Shown: piece after piece, positions 1 through 10,690 of the stretch
Position numbering within the stretch: position 1 is the first letter of the stretch
How the letters are laid out: each line of letters opens with the position of its first letter
Assembly (NCBI RefSeq): GCF_033473495.1
Contig: NC_088940.1
Coordinates: 744,001-808,000, forward strand
DNA length: 64,000 nt
Direction: 5' to 3'
Source of the DNA: Cercospora beticola
Taxonomy: Eukaryota > Ascomycota > Dothideomycetes > Mycosphaerellales > Mycosphaerellaceae
Notes under the pieces: generated by a model
Database searches by the model: none
The model's input: the letters and a program-made list of their open reading frames with translations, nothing else
Told to the model about the DNA's origin: nothing
Position numbers and translations under genes: made by a program

Positions 1-156
1 GCTTTGGCGGAGGGAGTGGGTTGTACGGGAGAGTATTTTGGTCCGGCGGCGAAGAAGGGGAGGAGAGTTATGCCTGCGGCGAAGGAGGTGGAAGCACAGG
101 AGAAATTGTTTGCTCAGTTGGCGGAGATTAGTGGTGTAGAAGCACCTGGCTCATGA
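1..156 (+). CDS. C-terminal end of a short-chain dehydrogenase/reductase (partial)
   Basis: An open frame runs from the first base of the window to a TGA at 154-156 and gives the last 51 residues of a protein. A GEYFGP segment followed by a basic stretch and an alanine/glutamate-rich helix ending near KLFAQL resembles the C-terminus of retinol-dehydrogenase-like (RDH/WWOX type) SDR oxidoreductases, which reduce or oxidise small carbonyl/alcohol substrates with NAD(P). The Rossmann fold and the catalytic Tyr-Lys lie left of the window, so the family call rests on the tail only. The gene is convergent with the GST gene, 43 bp downstream. Confidence 0.5.
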   Translation, partial: ALAEGVGCTGEYFGPAAKKGRRVMPAAKEVEAQEKLFAQLAEISGVEAPGS

Positions 157-199
157 GTGTATGTTTGCATGTCCTGTCGATATATTATGCTGATTCAGC

Positions 200-1290
200 T
201 CAAGGAGATGAGAACTTGTATTCATACTGCTCCTGCGCCTTCTTGAGCAGGTTTCTGAGCTCATCCTCCTTCTCTTTAAACCCATCTTCCTCCTTCAGAC
301 GCCTCTTATATGCTTCATTCGTGAGGCTGGACTCCTCAGGAATGGCCACGCCGCGCTTGACCGCAGGTCGAGCATTGATCCTCTCCCACCACTTGTACAG
401 GTTGGGAAAGTTCTCAAGGTTGACACCAGCAATATAGGCGACGTTGACCCAGCTGAAGTTGGCGATGTCGGCAATGGAATACTTGTCGCCAACCAGGTAC
501 TCGCGGCCCTTGAGACGGATATCGAGGACTCCGTAGAGGCGCTCTGTCTCGCCAACGTAGCGCTGAGTCGGGTATGGAATGCGTTCCTTGGCAAGGCGGT
601 AGAAGCTGCAGTGGGAGTCAGTACGCCGAAAGTTCACCTTCCTTTACCTCCAGACTCACTGATTCGCCTGTCCTTGCATGGGACCCAAGCCACCATGCTG
701 CCAAGCCACCCACTGCTCACATTGCGAGAGCTCGGGATCTTTGGTGAAGGACAGCTTGTGGTCGGGATCAAAGTTACGGGTCACGTATGTGAGAATGGCA
801 GCACCCTCCATGATGCCCAGATCACCATTGTCGTGGTCGATGAGCACGGGAATGCGCCCGTTCGGACCATACTCTGTAAACCACGGCTCTTTCTGGATGT
901 TCTGGCCAATGTGGATGCTCTGAAAGACGTAGTCCGGCTTGCCATACGCCTCTTTCAACTCCTCCAAGATGATGCTCGCCTTGTGGCCTGTATGCCTCTG
1001 TCAGCGGCTTTTCTCGGCCACCTCTCGATGTATTCATCCCTACCATTTGGAGTACCAAAGGTCAACAGCTCGAGGCCGCTCTTGGCGATAGTGCCGTTGG
1101 GTCGATCGGACATGGCGTCGTCGTTTTGCTTGCGCAATGTAGTGGCGGAGAATGGTCTAGTGGTGAATGTGCTCACAGCAGGAGATGCGGATCGAATGAG
1201 ATGGTTCGCGGTCTGCTGCAGGCGGTAGAGGGGAGAGCGGAACATGAAGGCGAGGAGAAGAAGCACGACCAGCCTGTAGATTGACCTCAT
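200..1290 (-). CDS. Ure2-like glutathione S-transferase, probable mitochondrial presequence
   Basis: Three exons, 1290-1044, 987-660 and 605-200, join across introns of 56 and 54 nt (donors GTAGGG and GTGAGT) into 326 residues. An N-terminal thioredoxin-fold GST domain (FGTPNGHKAS, then GRIPVLID) is followed by the all-helical C-terminal domain, entered by the GPMQGQANHF motif typical of the Ure2p/GstB-like class, and by GDKYSIADIANF. The enzyme probably conjugates or reduces electrophiles with glutathione. The first about 60 residues are basic, lack acidic residues until the end and contain TRPFSATT, as in mitochondrial presequences. A second ATG near 1113 (MSDRPNG) would make a 267-residue cytosolic form without it. 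The tail ends in a charged helix. Confidence 0.88.
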
Positions 1291-2490
1291 GCAAAAAGTC
1301 CCTCTCAGCTACGTGGAGCTTTGCCGGAGCTCGATGGCTTTGACGTTAGTGACATGCCATTTCTCAGCACAGAGGGAGCTGCTGTGAAGTCCTCCGAATG
1401 TGTTTACGTCAGGTGTGGGGAGAGCTCTCAATTGGGTTAGACCAGGAGTCCCATCACCGACGTCCGATGCTGACATTCTCCTGCTAACTAAGCAGACCAC
1501 TCCCACCACCACCATCTCTCTACAGTTCCGCCTCAAGGGCGAGAGGCTTACTGGTACCATGTGTCGGCCTTAACAAGCCATGGTTGCTACAACGAGCTTT
1601 TCTTTTGCCGGAGAGACGAGCACGGTGCCATCAACAAACGATCGGCCTCCTGCAGCCCGTGGGAAATTTTTGACGTAAGGTGAGGCACGAAGTTCAGATA
1701 TGCATCGTCGACAGCATTTCCGAGAGACCATTGCGGCTGTAACAAGAAAATTGCGTATGATGGTGCCAAGCCTTGCAAACAGACTTGGATTGTTGGCATG
1801 TTCTGGCCACATCCGTCACCCTGCCCGGTCTCTCGTCAGCAGAATGAGGGCAAAGCACGCTTAGATCAGATCAGAGCGCAGACGAGAGCATGTCCCCAAC
1901 AATATTGGCTCAAAGTTTTGTTTCAGCTTGACAGCTTGGCATCCCAATCTCCGAGTTCACCTGCTGCGGGAACCATCATTCTACATTGGTTTGTAATGAT
2001 GCCAGCCTGTGTCCTCAGGTCAGGAGATGTGTGACAAGTTTCGCAGCGATCGAAGCTGGAGCTGTTCGTCTTCTTTGAAGATCACAGGCCGGAAATGGAA
2101 TGAGGAGGTCAAGCTTGGCCTGCCATCCCATGCATGCTTGACTTGCGGATACCACTCCGGATCGCAAACGCCGCAGTGGCTTCCTTTTCTGAGCTTACCT
2201 TTCCACAGACACTCCGCATCCGGCTTTGACTTTGTGTTGCTCGCATGACATTGCTGTGCGAGCGCTTGAAAGAGACTCGCGTATGCGCAATGATGAGGCC
2301 ATCCGGTGCCTGGCGAATGCGAGCGTCTTGCCCTTGTTGTCATATCTGGAATCGAGGCCTGCCGAGCATGGATCAGGCAACGTCGACAGATGAACCATCA
2401 TGGAAGCTTGACAATGCACAAGCTACATAGCTCAGCGCACGAGCCACATGGCTTATTACAGTGGCAAGCGACTTTGCAGCTGCTGCCCTC
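1291..2490. other. Intergenic region, 1.2 kb
   Basis: This is the upstream region of both the GST gene and the unknown gene starting at 2491. Only short, overlapping open frames without recognisable domains are seen. It presumably holds both promoters; no clear TATA box or repeat was found. Confidence 0.5.
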
Positions 2491-3516
2491 ATGGCTCTCA
2501 CCGAAAGGATCCCATCATATGGAGGACAAACAGAAAGGACATCCCAGCCTCGTATATCAAGTGTCAAAAGCGATGGCCCGGACTTGCCATTCGAGCGCCT
2601 CTCGACTCGGCTCTCGAACATCCCAGAAAACTTCGCCCAGCACGATGCTTCAGACTATCTCTCTGAGATTCAAGACTTGGTATACAGGACCTACATGCAC
2701 TCCGGCGCCCCTTCCTTTTCCAACTACAGCCTGAACGGCGGCTCAGCTTCAAAGAAATCGCGGCAACGATCTACCTGCACACGATTCTCCTCTAGCCAAG
2801 GCAGACTTCAGAATGTCGTCCTCGACCAGTCGACCTTTACCGAAAACCTGATCAAACGCCTTTCACTCACCCGCCGGCTCTCCTCAACCATCCCAAACAC
2901 CCTGCCTCCAGCGATTGAGACCTACTTCGAAATCAACACGATTCTGATCAGAAAGTCTGCAGCTCTTCTCCCGTCAATGGCATTCAGTGTCTCCGACCAG
3001 CTCCATCCCCTCCTAGCACTAAACATTCGACATCTCGAACTTCATGTCAAGATATCCTTCCGGCCCATATACGGCAGTCTGCGACAAAATCACCGCTTTG
3101 AAGCCAAAACAGAGCACATCTCTCATTGCTCTGTCCACCTTCCCTCCATCGTCGACCAACTTCCACGACTCAGAACATTAGTCCTCGTCCTCGACAGCCT
3201 ATTTGACCTACCGCCTCGGCCGAGCGACTACCAGCGATTTCTGCGAACACACCATTACCATGCAGGTGCTTCCAGAGAAGAGAACATCAGAGACTCAGAT
3301 CTGGAGGATCAGATGGGGCTAGTAATTGTGCCTGGCCTGCGGCGGCTTGCGACTGAGACAAAGAGGCTGTCTCGGGTGGCGGTGAGGCACCACCCCGGTA
3401 CCAGTCTCAGGGGAGAACCGGAAGTGGTAAATGGTGTAAATTCTACAGACGAGGCGATTGCGAGTGCAGTTTTGGCGCAGCATGGGAGGGAGGTGGTGTT
3501 GAAGGGATGGTTGTGA
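2491..3516 (+). CDS. Conserved-looking hypothetical protein
   Basis: One open frame of 341 residues starts at the first in-frame ATG (2491); the frame stays open to 2461 but only with a GTG. The N-terminal third is Ser/Thr-rich. The middle alternates leucine-rich strands (LNIRHLELHVK near residue 180 and LPRLRTLVLVLD near residue 230), similar to the leucine-rich segments in fungal F-box or 2EXR proteins, but no F-box is visible. The C-terminus is basic and ends GREVVLKGWL. The long frame with strong codon structure suggests a real gene, while function is unknown. An upstream exon cannot be excluded. Confidence 0.55.
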   Translation: MALTERIPSYGGQTERTSQPRISSVKSDGPDLPFERLSTRLSNIPENFAQHDASDYLSEIQDLVYRTYMHSGAPSFSNYSLNGGSASKKSRQRSTCTRFSSSQGRLQNVVLDQSTFTENLIKRLSLTRRLSSTIPNTLPPAIETYFEINTILIRKSAALLPSMAFSVSDQLHPLLALNIRHLELHVKISFRPIYGSLRQNHRFEAKTEHISHCSVHLPSIVDQLPRLRTLVLVLDSLFDLPPRPSDYQRFLRTHHYHAGASREENIRDSDLEDQMGLVIVPGLRRLATETKRLSRVAVRHHPGTSLRGEPEVVNGVNSTDEAIASAVLAQHGREVVLKGWL

Positions 3517-3911
3517 GGTGGTGAGTCCGAGGGAAGAAGTCGCACATTGCCAGTCTGGCGTCGCCCCTACGTGAGCTTCATGTCGTCTGCGTTTCACAGG
3601 ACCTGCTGACGTTGCGCAGACTGCACGCGACCTGGCTCGCCATCTTGCATCGTTACGGCTGCTTCGACCTTGGTCGTTCTCTGGGCTGGAACGAGCAAAT
3701 ACTGTCCGCGCCACAGAATCGTACTTGATCCGGACCTTGTCCTGGCCTCCTCACGACCTGTCAACGTCAGTCAACCTTTCTTGCTCATGTTTTCACGCAC
3801 ACCTGGCAGACACGATCGGAAAGCGAGGACCGAGATCAATGCGAAAGATCTGTACATTCAACAGCTGGAGGAACAGCAATCACCACAATCACAAGCTTTG
3901 TCCGGGCGCTC
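3517..3911. other. Convergent intergenic region
   Basis: About 400 bp between the stop of the unknown gene and the inferred end of the SDR gene on the other strand. Small open frames here lack ATG starts or family features. It should hold two 3' untranslated regions. Confidence 0.5.
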
Positions 3912-5096
3912 TCATGCCGGAATCTCATCCGAAAGAGGACCATTAATGAGTACCGCCCAGTGCTCACCCAAACCAGCCGTTGAGAAATTTGTACCAGCCT
4001 TGGAACACGAATTAGCTGAGGGTCATGAAATTGAGACATGCTTGCTCTGGTTACCTGTTTTCCCACAGCATCATCACCAAGATCCATCAGCCCTTCTGGC
4101 ATCACACTGATAGCACGGCCTGGAGCGAAGAAGTCAGTTACAGAGCTCATGCGTAGCTCACGGTCTCACATACCCCAAGCTGCCTCATCAGTGGCAGCTC
4201 TTGCCATGGCCTCCAACACGTGGTCGATGCTTGCAACAGGAATTCCAGCAGCCTGTAACGCCGGGACAAGAGCGGCAGTCATGGGCGTCTGGACACAAAT
4301 TCATCAGCATCAACAAGTCATCACCAACCACATTCTCGACCGAACTCACATCGACATAAAATGGACAAACGGAATTAACCCTCACGCCCACCGCGGCAGC
4401 ATGCTTCCTCAAACCTCGCATAAAACCTCTCACGCCAAACTTCGCTGCCGTATAGCTGACGCATCCTTCCGCTCCACAATACCCTGCCAATGAGTCAAGC
4501 AAGACAATCGATTTCGGAGAAGGAGCCGTTCCAGACTTGTGCAATCCCATGCCATATCGCAGCGTAAGCATAGCGCCCACGTAAACTGCGTGGAGATTGA
4601 CCGTGATGACGGGCGCAGCCAGATCTTGTGGTACAGACGTTAGACTCGACAAACCTGCGGGGTCTGCGGGTGCAATTGCCAGTGGTGGGCCCAAGATGCC
4701 CGCGTTGGGGACATAGATGTCGACTTCGTTTCGGGGGAAGAATGCTAATGCTTCTTGGAGGAGTTTGACTTGTGCTTCGACTGAAGTTACGTCTACTCGT
4801 ACGAACTTGACACTGGACATCAATCGTCAGTCAATCATTCTTGAGAGATGCTTGTTCGAACACGATGCGCATCCTTCATCGACATACTTTGCTCCAGACG
4901 AGGCAAGCTCTTGCTCGACTGCTTTACCTCCTGCTTCGTTCAAATCCGCCAGTACGAGATTGGCTCCATGCTGTGCGAACATCTTTGCAGCTGATGCTCC
5001 GAATCCGCTGGCTGCTCCTGTGAGGAGCACATTCTTGTCTTTCAATGCGGCATAGTCTACGGCTTGGCTGAAGTCGATGGGTTTACTGAGAGGCAT
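3912..5096 (-). CDS. Classical short-chain dehydrogenase/reductase, five exons
   Basis: Exons 5096-4864, 4812-4350, 4288-4174, 4119-4055 and 3998-3912 give 320 residues. Introns are 51, 61, 54 and 56 nt; the second has a perfect GTGAGT donor and restores the family motif VDTPMT. Cofactor motif TGAASGFG is at residues 26-33, NAG at 114-116, and the catalytic Ser, Tyr and Lys are Ser185, Tyr198 and Lys202 (YTAAK). It should be an NAD(P)-dependent alcohol dehydrogenase or ketoreductase of unknown substrate. The last exon is the least certain: its acceptor is AAG, chosen because it gives a sensible tail ending LSDEIPA. Without it the frame runs on through unlikely sequence. Confidence 0.82.
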
Positions 5097-7189
5097 GCTT
5101 GCAATCGAGTCGGGCGGCAGCGATTACTATAATTCGACGAACTTGAGATCTTACGACCAAGTAAACTCTTCGATCAGAGTTGTCACAGCCATATATCTCC
5201 TCTTCGAAGTGGTCGTTATTATGGTGCCCGCCACAAGTGTCCCATACCCCGCAGTCGAGTCGGCTTCCGCGAGGCCGGATGCTCTGGTGAATCCTACTTC
5301 CAGACCCTGACACGAGCGCCATTGAAACTTTGAATGAGCCTCGTGGCACTCCCACTTTCCTGAAAGAGGGGAGCGTTCGGTTTCAAGCTGGTTTGGAAAG
5401 CTCGAGGCAATTTCGCGGTAGCTGGTTGGTCGATACTGGGAAGCTTGATCTGTCGACTTCTTGGGTCGAGATCTTGCCAAAATGCGGAGAAGCTGTTGGC
5501 CAAGGACCAAAGTGATGGTAATGTCGACTTCACCTTTGATCTCTGGAAACGACATTCGAGTTCTTCTTGGGTTGTCAGGGAGTCGCTGAGGTGATACGCA
5601 CCCGGACGAAACAAGAAGTCGATGCGAGCCTCTTGTCGGGATAATCAGTGCACGCCACGCTGGTGGGCTGATTCCTGGAGACTGGGCTGCTACTTCTAGG
5701 ACGGCTTTGGCTGTGACAAGTAGGTCGTTGGCTCTATTTCCCTACGATGCTTCTCGATCGGTAAGAGCACGATGGGTCTGAATGATCACTTGCAGTGGAA
5801 CTCGACCTTCCAACACTGCACTCTACATCCAGCTCTACTCTTGGAGTTCGGATCTTGAAGAGTCGATGATTTATTCCCGAGCGCCAGAGAAAGACTACTG
5901 CCTGATTGCGTCCTGGTCCTCTACTGAGAATTGAAGAACGCCTGGTATACTTGCACGACGAGGTGAAGTCAAGGTCGCTTGTTGACTAGCTACCACCGAT
6001 TAGTGAACAGCCCATTATCGTCCCGTGCCGTCTCGATGCATGACAAGGATGAGAGGCCAGCGTCAGTCTAGACCTCTTCCACCTCAAAACCGTTGGCCGT
6101 GATCGTCGCGTCCTCGGCGTAGCACTGGCAGCCGGACTTCCATGAAAAATTTCACAAGAGCTGGCAAGCCGAAGATGAACGATGATGACAAAACCTGTGC
6201 ATCTCCATCCTCCACCGCGCTGGTCAAGGCAGCTGGGCGTCGAACTCTTCTTCTGGTCACTTGCAAGCCTTACTTATGATGGTGATGGTACGCATGGCCG
6301 CGTAGACGGCATACGCACTGTGCAGCACATCACCCGATGCTGATGAATCGACTGGCGGCGTGCCGAAGGACAAAATCAAGGCTGGATATTGTTTGTGATC
6401 GATATCGCCTGTGTGTCACTCCTCAATTCTCTTCGGTGTTGGAGGTTCGAATGTCCCATGTCCGGTGGTCCCGCGTGGTCGCGCATGATAGTCGCGTGTT
6501 GGCCAAATTTCGGGAGACTCGTGTTCAAGCGCGAAGAGCAGCAATGTTGCACAGTTTGTTCTCGCATCCGATATTCCTTACGCCCAACAGAGTGCACTTC
6601 CTGGGCGATTCTGAGCTTACTAGATCGACGGACCTTAACCTTTGTGAATAGTGCGTCCCTCGGGGAGTGCCACTACAGCTCCAGCGACGTGCTAGATACA
6701 CATTTGCCGTCCAAGGTTTCGGACTACAAACGATACTGCTTTTACAGCTATGATGCCTGCAAACTTGAACACGTGGATCATTGGATGCGAAATGATCTGC
6801 CCTTCGATGGCAATTAATGCTTCACTGTACGTCTACATGAGTAAGCGGCGACTTTGAGTGCCTAAGCGTCTAAGTTAGTAGGGAGCATAAGCACTAGTAG
6901 TGCGGCAACTTCGGCGATGTCCTAGGCGACGATGCCTACGAAGCTTTACTGTAGTCAGAGACTCTGGCCATGCAACTCGCACCTTAAGGCATTGGTCTAG
7001 AAGGCTCAGCGATAGGATGAGATTCCTGCAGATCTTGATCCTTGTGCACTGGCTGATGGGCCGGATCTCCTGAACGCAAGAGAAAGTTCTCATAAGGCAC
7101 CTCTCTTGCAATGCGAGAACTCCACGACAAGGGCGCTGAAGATGGGCGCATTCCACGCCAACCGCACTGCCAGCAAGAAAATTTAAAGG
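5097..7189. other. Gene-poor region, 2.1 kb
   Basis: Several overlapping frames of 60-140 codons exist on both strands, but none has a recognisable domain or a convincing exon series. It holds the promoter of the SDR on the left and that of the OpgH-like gene on the right. No repeat was seen. Confidence 0.5.
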
Positions 7190-8986
7190 ATGGGCTTAGT
7201 CCGCAACTCAAGACATACGAAAGGAATGCCAATATGGCAGCGGCGTGTGCTAGTGCTCGCTCTGAACATTGCCACAACGCCATTCCTTCTTTGGCAATTC
7301 TATCTACTTTATGAACCAGACGGCATCAGCACTCTCGAGCTCCTAATCCTGGCATGCACCTTCTTCTGCGTGCCTTGGTCAGTCCTCAATTTCTGGAATG
7401 CCGTTATCACGCTCTGTCTTCTCGCCTTTGGCAATGCAGAGGACTCCGTCTACCCGTACTTTAAAGGAACAGGCGAGCTTCCCGAAATATCGTCGAAGAC
7501 CGCACTTGTTTTCTTCCTGAGAAATGAAGATCCTGGGCCTTTGTTCGACCGCATGCACGCTATGCATAAGAGTCTACAGGACACTAAGCAAGTACAACAC
7601 TTCCGATTCGTACTCTTGAGCGACACTAGCCAAGATGATGTCGCCAAAATGGAGGGGCAAGGCTTCGTCCAGATCCGTGACGAGATTGCGAAAGGCATGT
7701 CCAGGCCACCATTCTACCGGCGACGCCGCGAGAACGTAACGTGGAAAGCTGGCAACCTCAAAGACTACTTGGACCATCACTCCGGCGGCGATGACTTTTT
7801 CGTCCCGCTTGACCAAGATAGCGCGATGGCTGGTGATCTGCTGGTGCGCATGGTTTCTAGCATGGAGAAACACTCTCGAATTGGCATTATGCAGACTCTG
7901 TGCTACGGTATGCCCGCCGCAAGTGCATTCACACGTCTCTATCAGTTTGGCATAAGACAGAGCATGCAAACGTACAACCTTGGTAACAGTTGGTGGACGG
8001 CCGACTGTGGCCTCTACTGGGGCCATAATGCGATTATTCGGACGAAGGCATTTCACAAGCACTGTATGTTGCCGAAGCTTCCGGGCAAACCACCTTTAGG
8101 AGGACACATCCTGAGCCACGACCTCATAGAAGCCATGTTCATGCGGAGTGCTGGATACGAAGTACGCATCGTTCCATGCGAGACCCAGAGCTACGAGACT
8201 CACCCACCGACCCTGATTGACTACCTACGCCGTGAACTTCGATGGTGCCAAGGGACGATGCAATATTGGTTCTTACTTACGAGGCCCGGTCTGCATCCAT
8301 TGAGTCGCTTTCACGCGTGTCAGACACTCGCCACGTATCTTACGCAGGCCGTTCAGGCTGTGATGGCTTTTGCTACTATCATTAATGTTCTCTCTGGCGG
8401 AGTAAGCAGTAGTGCTGAGACGAAGGCACGATTTCTTGCTCTGCAGTTGACCATGGCTGTCATTGGCGATGGATGCAAGATCGCTGGGCACTTGAACGTT
8501 GCACTTACCTCTTTGCCGCGCTACGGAGGCTTTCTGAACTGGATTTTGAGCGTCCTAGTTGAAGCACTTCTTCTGTTCCCGCTGGCTGCCATCACCTCTG
8601 TATCCGTCTTTCACTTTTTTGTGAAATTGATGCTTACGGGAAAGACTATCTCCTGGGATGGGCAGAACCGTGATCGTCTGGGCCTCAGCTGGCGATCTGC
8701 ACTCGAGGCGCTGTGGCCTCACACAGTGATCGGTCTATCTTGCATTGCCGCGATGGTGGTCATAGAGCATGACTTTTCAACCCTACTTTGGGGCTGGCTT
8801 TGGGCAGCTTGCCTCATCATGGCCGCGCCTTATGCTGTATTCACTGCTTCACCGCGATTTGGACGCTTGGCCGTGCGCTTTCGCCTGTTCACGGATCCCG
8901 AGGAGCTCATGCTGCCATCGATTCTGTCGACACTCATACCGAAAGAAATCAAGCCGATCAAGGTGGAAAAGGCTAGCATTATTTGA
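7190..8986 (+). CDS. OpgH/MdoH-like membrane glucosyltransferase (GT2), intronless
   Basis: A single 598-residue frame matches the bacterial osmoregulated periplasmic glucan synthase OpgH (MdoH), which polymerises beta-1,2-glucan from UDP-glucose across the inner membrane. Two N-terminal membrane segments precede the GT2 domain: FFLRNEDP, a YRRRRENVTWKAGN segment equal to the bacterial YRRRRxxxKRKSGN, DQD near residue 208, YWGHNAIIR, LSHDLIEA near residue 308 and RWCQGTMQYW near residue 350. Several membrane helices follow (about 370-390, 420-440, 450-480 and 515-560). It is shorter than E. coli OpgH (about 850 residues), lacking the long N-terminal cytoplasmic part. No OpgG-like partner is in the window. 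A second ATG lies at codon 13. The absence of introns and the bacterial family suggest horizontal transfer. Confidence 0.85.
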   Translation: MGLVRNSRHTKGMPIWQRRVLVLALNIATTPFLLWQFYLLYEPDGISTLELLILACTFFCVPWSVLNFWNAVITLCLLAFGNAEDSVYPYFKGTGELPEISSKTALVFFLRNEDPGPLFDRMHAMHKSLQDTKQVQHFRFVLLSDTSQDDVAKMEGQGFVQIRDEIAKGMSRPPFYRRRRENVTWKAGNLKDYLDHHSGGDDFFVPLDQDSAMAGDLLVRMVSSMEKHSRIGIMQTLCYGMPAASAFTRLYQFGIRQSMQTYNLGNSWWTADCGLYWGHNAIIRTKAFHKHCMLPKLPGKPPLGGHILSHDLIEAMFMRSAGYEVRIVPCETQSYETHPPTLIDYLRRELRWCQGTMQYWFLLTRPGLHPLSRFHACQTLATYLTQAVQAVMAFATIINVLSGGVSSSAETKARFLALQLTMAVIGDGCKIAGHLNVALTSLPRYGGFLNWILSVLVEALLLFPLAAITSVSVFHFFVKLMLTGKTISWDGQNRDRLGLSWRSALEALWPHTVIGLSCIAAMVVIEHDFSTLLWGWLWAACLIMAAPYAVFTASPRFGRLAVRFRLFTDPEELMLPSILSTLIPKEIKPIKVEKASII

Positions 8987-9654
8987 GAAGCAGAGATGCT
9001 AGAACTCGTGGTCTCCGGTGAGCTTTGAAATGCTCTTGATGTTGGCACGTGCTATGGTCTCGCTTTCCATAACCGGTTATTGATGGAAGCTGAGGGCTCC
9101 TCGCAACCGCTTCGAAGTAGTTGCAAACACTAATTAAGACAGCTGAAACGTCTCACGTCGCATTCTGCTTGTCCGAAATCCTCCGTGACGTGTCAATCGT
9201 ACGCTAAAATGTGTTGTTGGCACTAGTGGACGCGGGAGAGTGCAGAAATGTGGCACGAGGAGGTCATGTGTAACACTTCTATTTCGCCTATGAAGGTTGC
9301 CGGCGGGTAGCTACGTTGATAGCATCGGTTCACTGCATTGGTCGCGTTGCTACGCAGCGGATGTTGGACGAACCGCACGACGATGACCTCTCTCATCGTC
9401 GCTATCTGAGATCCAACATCGTTGTCGACTTTGTCAATGCTCAGCGTACACATCTTTCGAACTCTGCTCACTGCAAGGCTGTCACTGCCGTCGTGAAAGT
9501 CCCGGCTCCGTTCTTTCCGCCTAGCAGCTCCTGCACGAAAACAAATAATTTTGGAATCATCTACATTTCCTGAGTAGACACTGTACATCGCCTTTGACCT
9601 GAATCTTTTCCATCGCCGCTGCTCAGCGACTCTCGACAACACTTCTCTGCCAGC
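8987..9654. other. Intergenic region
   Basis: Downstream of the OpgH-like gene and upstream of the RNase H gene. A pyrimidine-rich leader precedes the ATG at 9655. No gene is seen. Confidence 0.45.
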
Positions 9655-10323
9655 ATGGCGTGGCCAGAATGTCCCTCGAATGTACTTACTAGTCTCAATG
9701 CGCCCAAGACCTTCGACGGACGCTGCGCCGGATACAACAAGATGGTCGAGCTTGGTCTTGCACCGCCTTCGCCGGCCCCGCTTCCTGGTCTACCACTCAG
9801 GAAAGCTGCCAAATTTGAAGCAGCGAGTCACATAAGACCGATCGAGCTTTTCACTCATCTGGAGTCGGAGCACAAAACAATACGATGCCACGAGACTGCC
9901 TACCGTTTCGTTCGTCGCGACAACGACCGCGAAATGCTTATCTACGTGGATGGCTCCTGCTTGGATCAAAATTCCAAGGAAGATGTCAAGACACGCCGAG
10001 CAGGATGTGGCTGGGTCTTCAAACCCGTCTCATCCTCCGCCGGCGTGCGTGAGGAGGCCATGCGCCTAGAACTTGAAGGTCCATCTGGCCAGGAGTATGT
10101 CCCAACCAACAATCGCGCTGAGCTTCGAGCCGTGATTGGAGCTTTGCAATATCGCGAATGGAATGGTGAAGGATGGCGTAATGTGGTCATCGCCCTAGAT
10201 AGCGAGTACGTGGTCTTGGGTATTATTCTAGCATCCGAAACGGTCGGGTGGACTTCGAACCCCATTTTTCGCACAATCCAGCGACAGCCTCTAATGAAAA
10301 TTAACGTGACCCCGCATAATTAA
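9655..10323 (+). pseudogene. Truncated RNase H type-1 gene ending in a hairpin
   Basis: The 222-residue frame carries the first three quarters of an RNase H fold: LIYVDGSC (first catalytic Asp, about residue 99), TNNRAELRAV (catalytic Glu, about residue 156) and ALDSEYVV (third catalytic residue, about residue 182). The remaining part with the last His/Asp and the substrate-binding helices is absent. The frame ends inside the left arm of an inverted repeat, which encodes the last dozen residues and is followed at once by TAA. Stand-alone fungal RNase H1-like genes are common, so this is probably a nuclear gene cut by a rearrangement or insertion rather than a retroelement fragment. No reverse transcriptase is nearby. 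It is likely inactive. Confidence 0.65.
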
Positions 10324-10341
10324 ATTTTCATTAGAGGCTGT
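10284..10341. repeat. Near-perfect inverted repeat (hairpin), 21/22-nt arms
   Basis: The left arm 10284-10304 and right arm 10320-10341 are reverse complements except for a one-base indel, and are separated by 15 bases. The arms start ACAGCCTCTAATGAAA and end in its complement, as terminal inverted repeats of DNA transposons or MITEs do. No target-site duplication is obvious. It terminates the RNase H frame. Confidence 0.7.
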
Positions 10342-10690
10342 GGTTAGTGATTATCGATCATGTTCATACAGATAGGATGTCACCACAGTCACCATCTACA
10401 CCTGTCCCAGAGCACGATAGCTTCCTTTTACGGACACCGATGATTCATTTCGGTTCTGAATCAAGGCAGTGACCATCACGGACACGTCCTCATGCCAATG
10501 GCGCTACCGCGTCGGTATGTTGGTATCGGAAGAGCAGTCGAGGAGTCACGCAATTCATATAAAGATCAAACAAAGCCCGTCAACATCCATCCTATCATTA
10601 CAACGCTATCACTTCGACCAAGCACTCCAGCCCATACTCCCAACTTCAGTCACTCTTTTGACCACAAGCAACCCCTTTTCACCCAACAAC
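10342..10690. promoter_or_regulatory. Upstream region of the secreted-protein gene
   Basis: About 350 bp between the hairpin and the ATG at 10691. A TATA-like element, CATATAAAG, lies near 10556-10564, about 130 bp before the ATG, which fits a leader of about 100 nt. No gene is seen. Confidence 0.35.

Noticed and set aside
3670..4110. 146-codon plus-strand frame
   Set aside because: It has a TTG start and is antisense to the supported last exons of the SDR gene.
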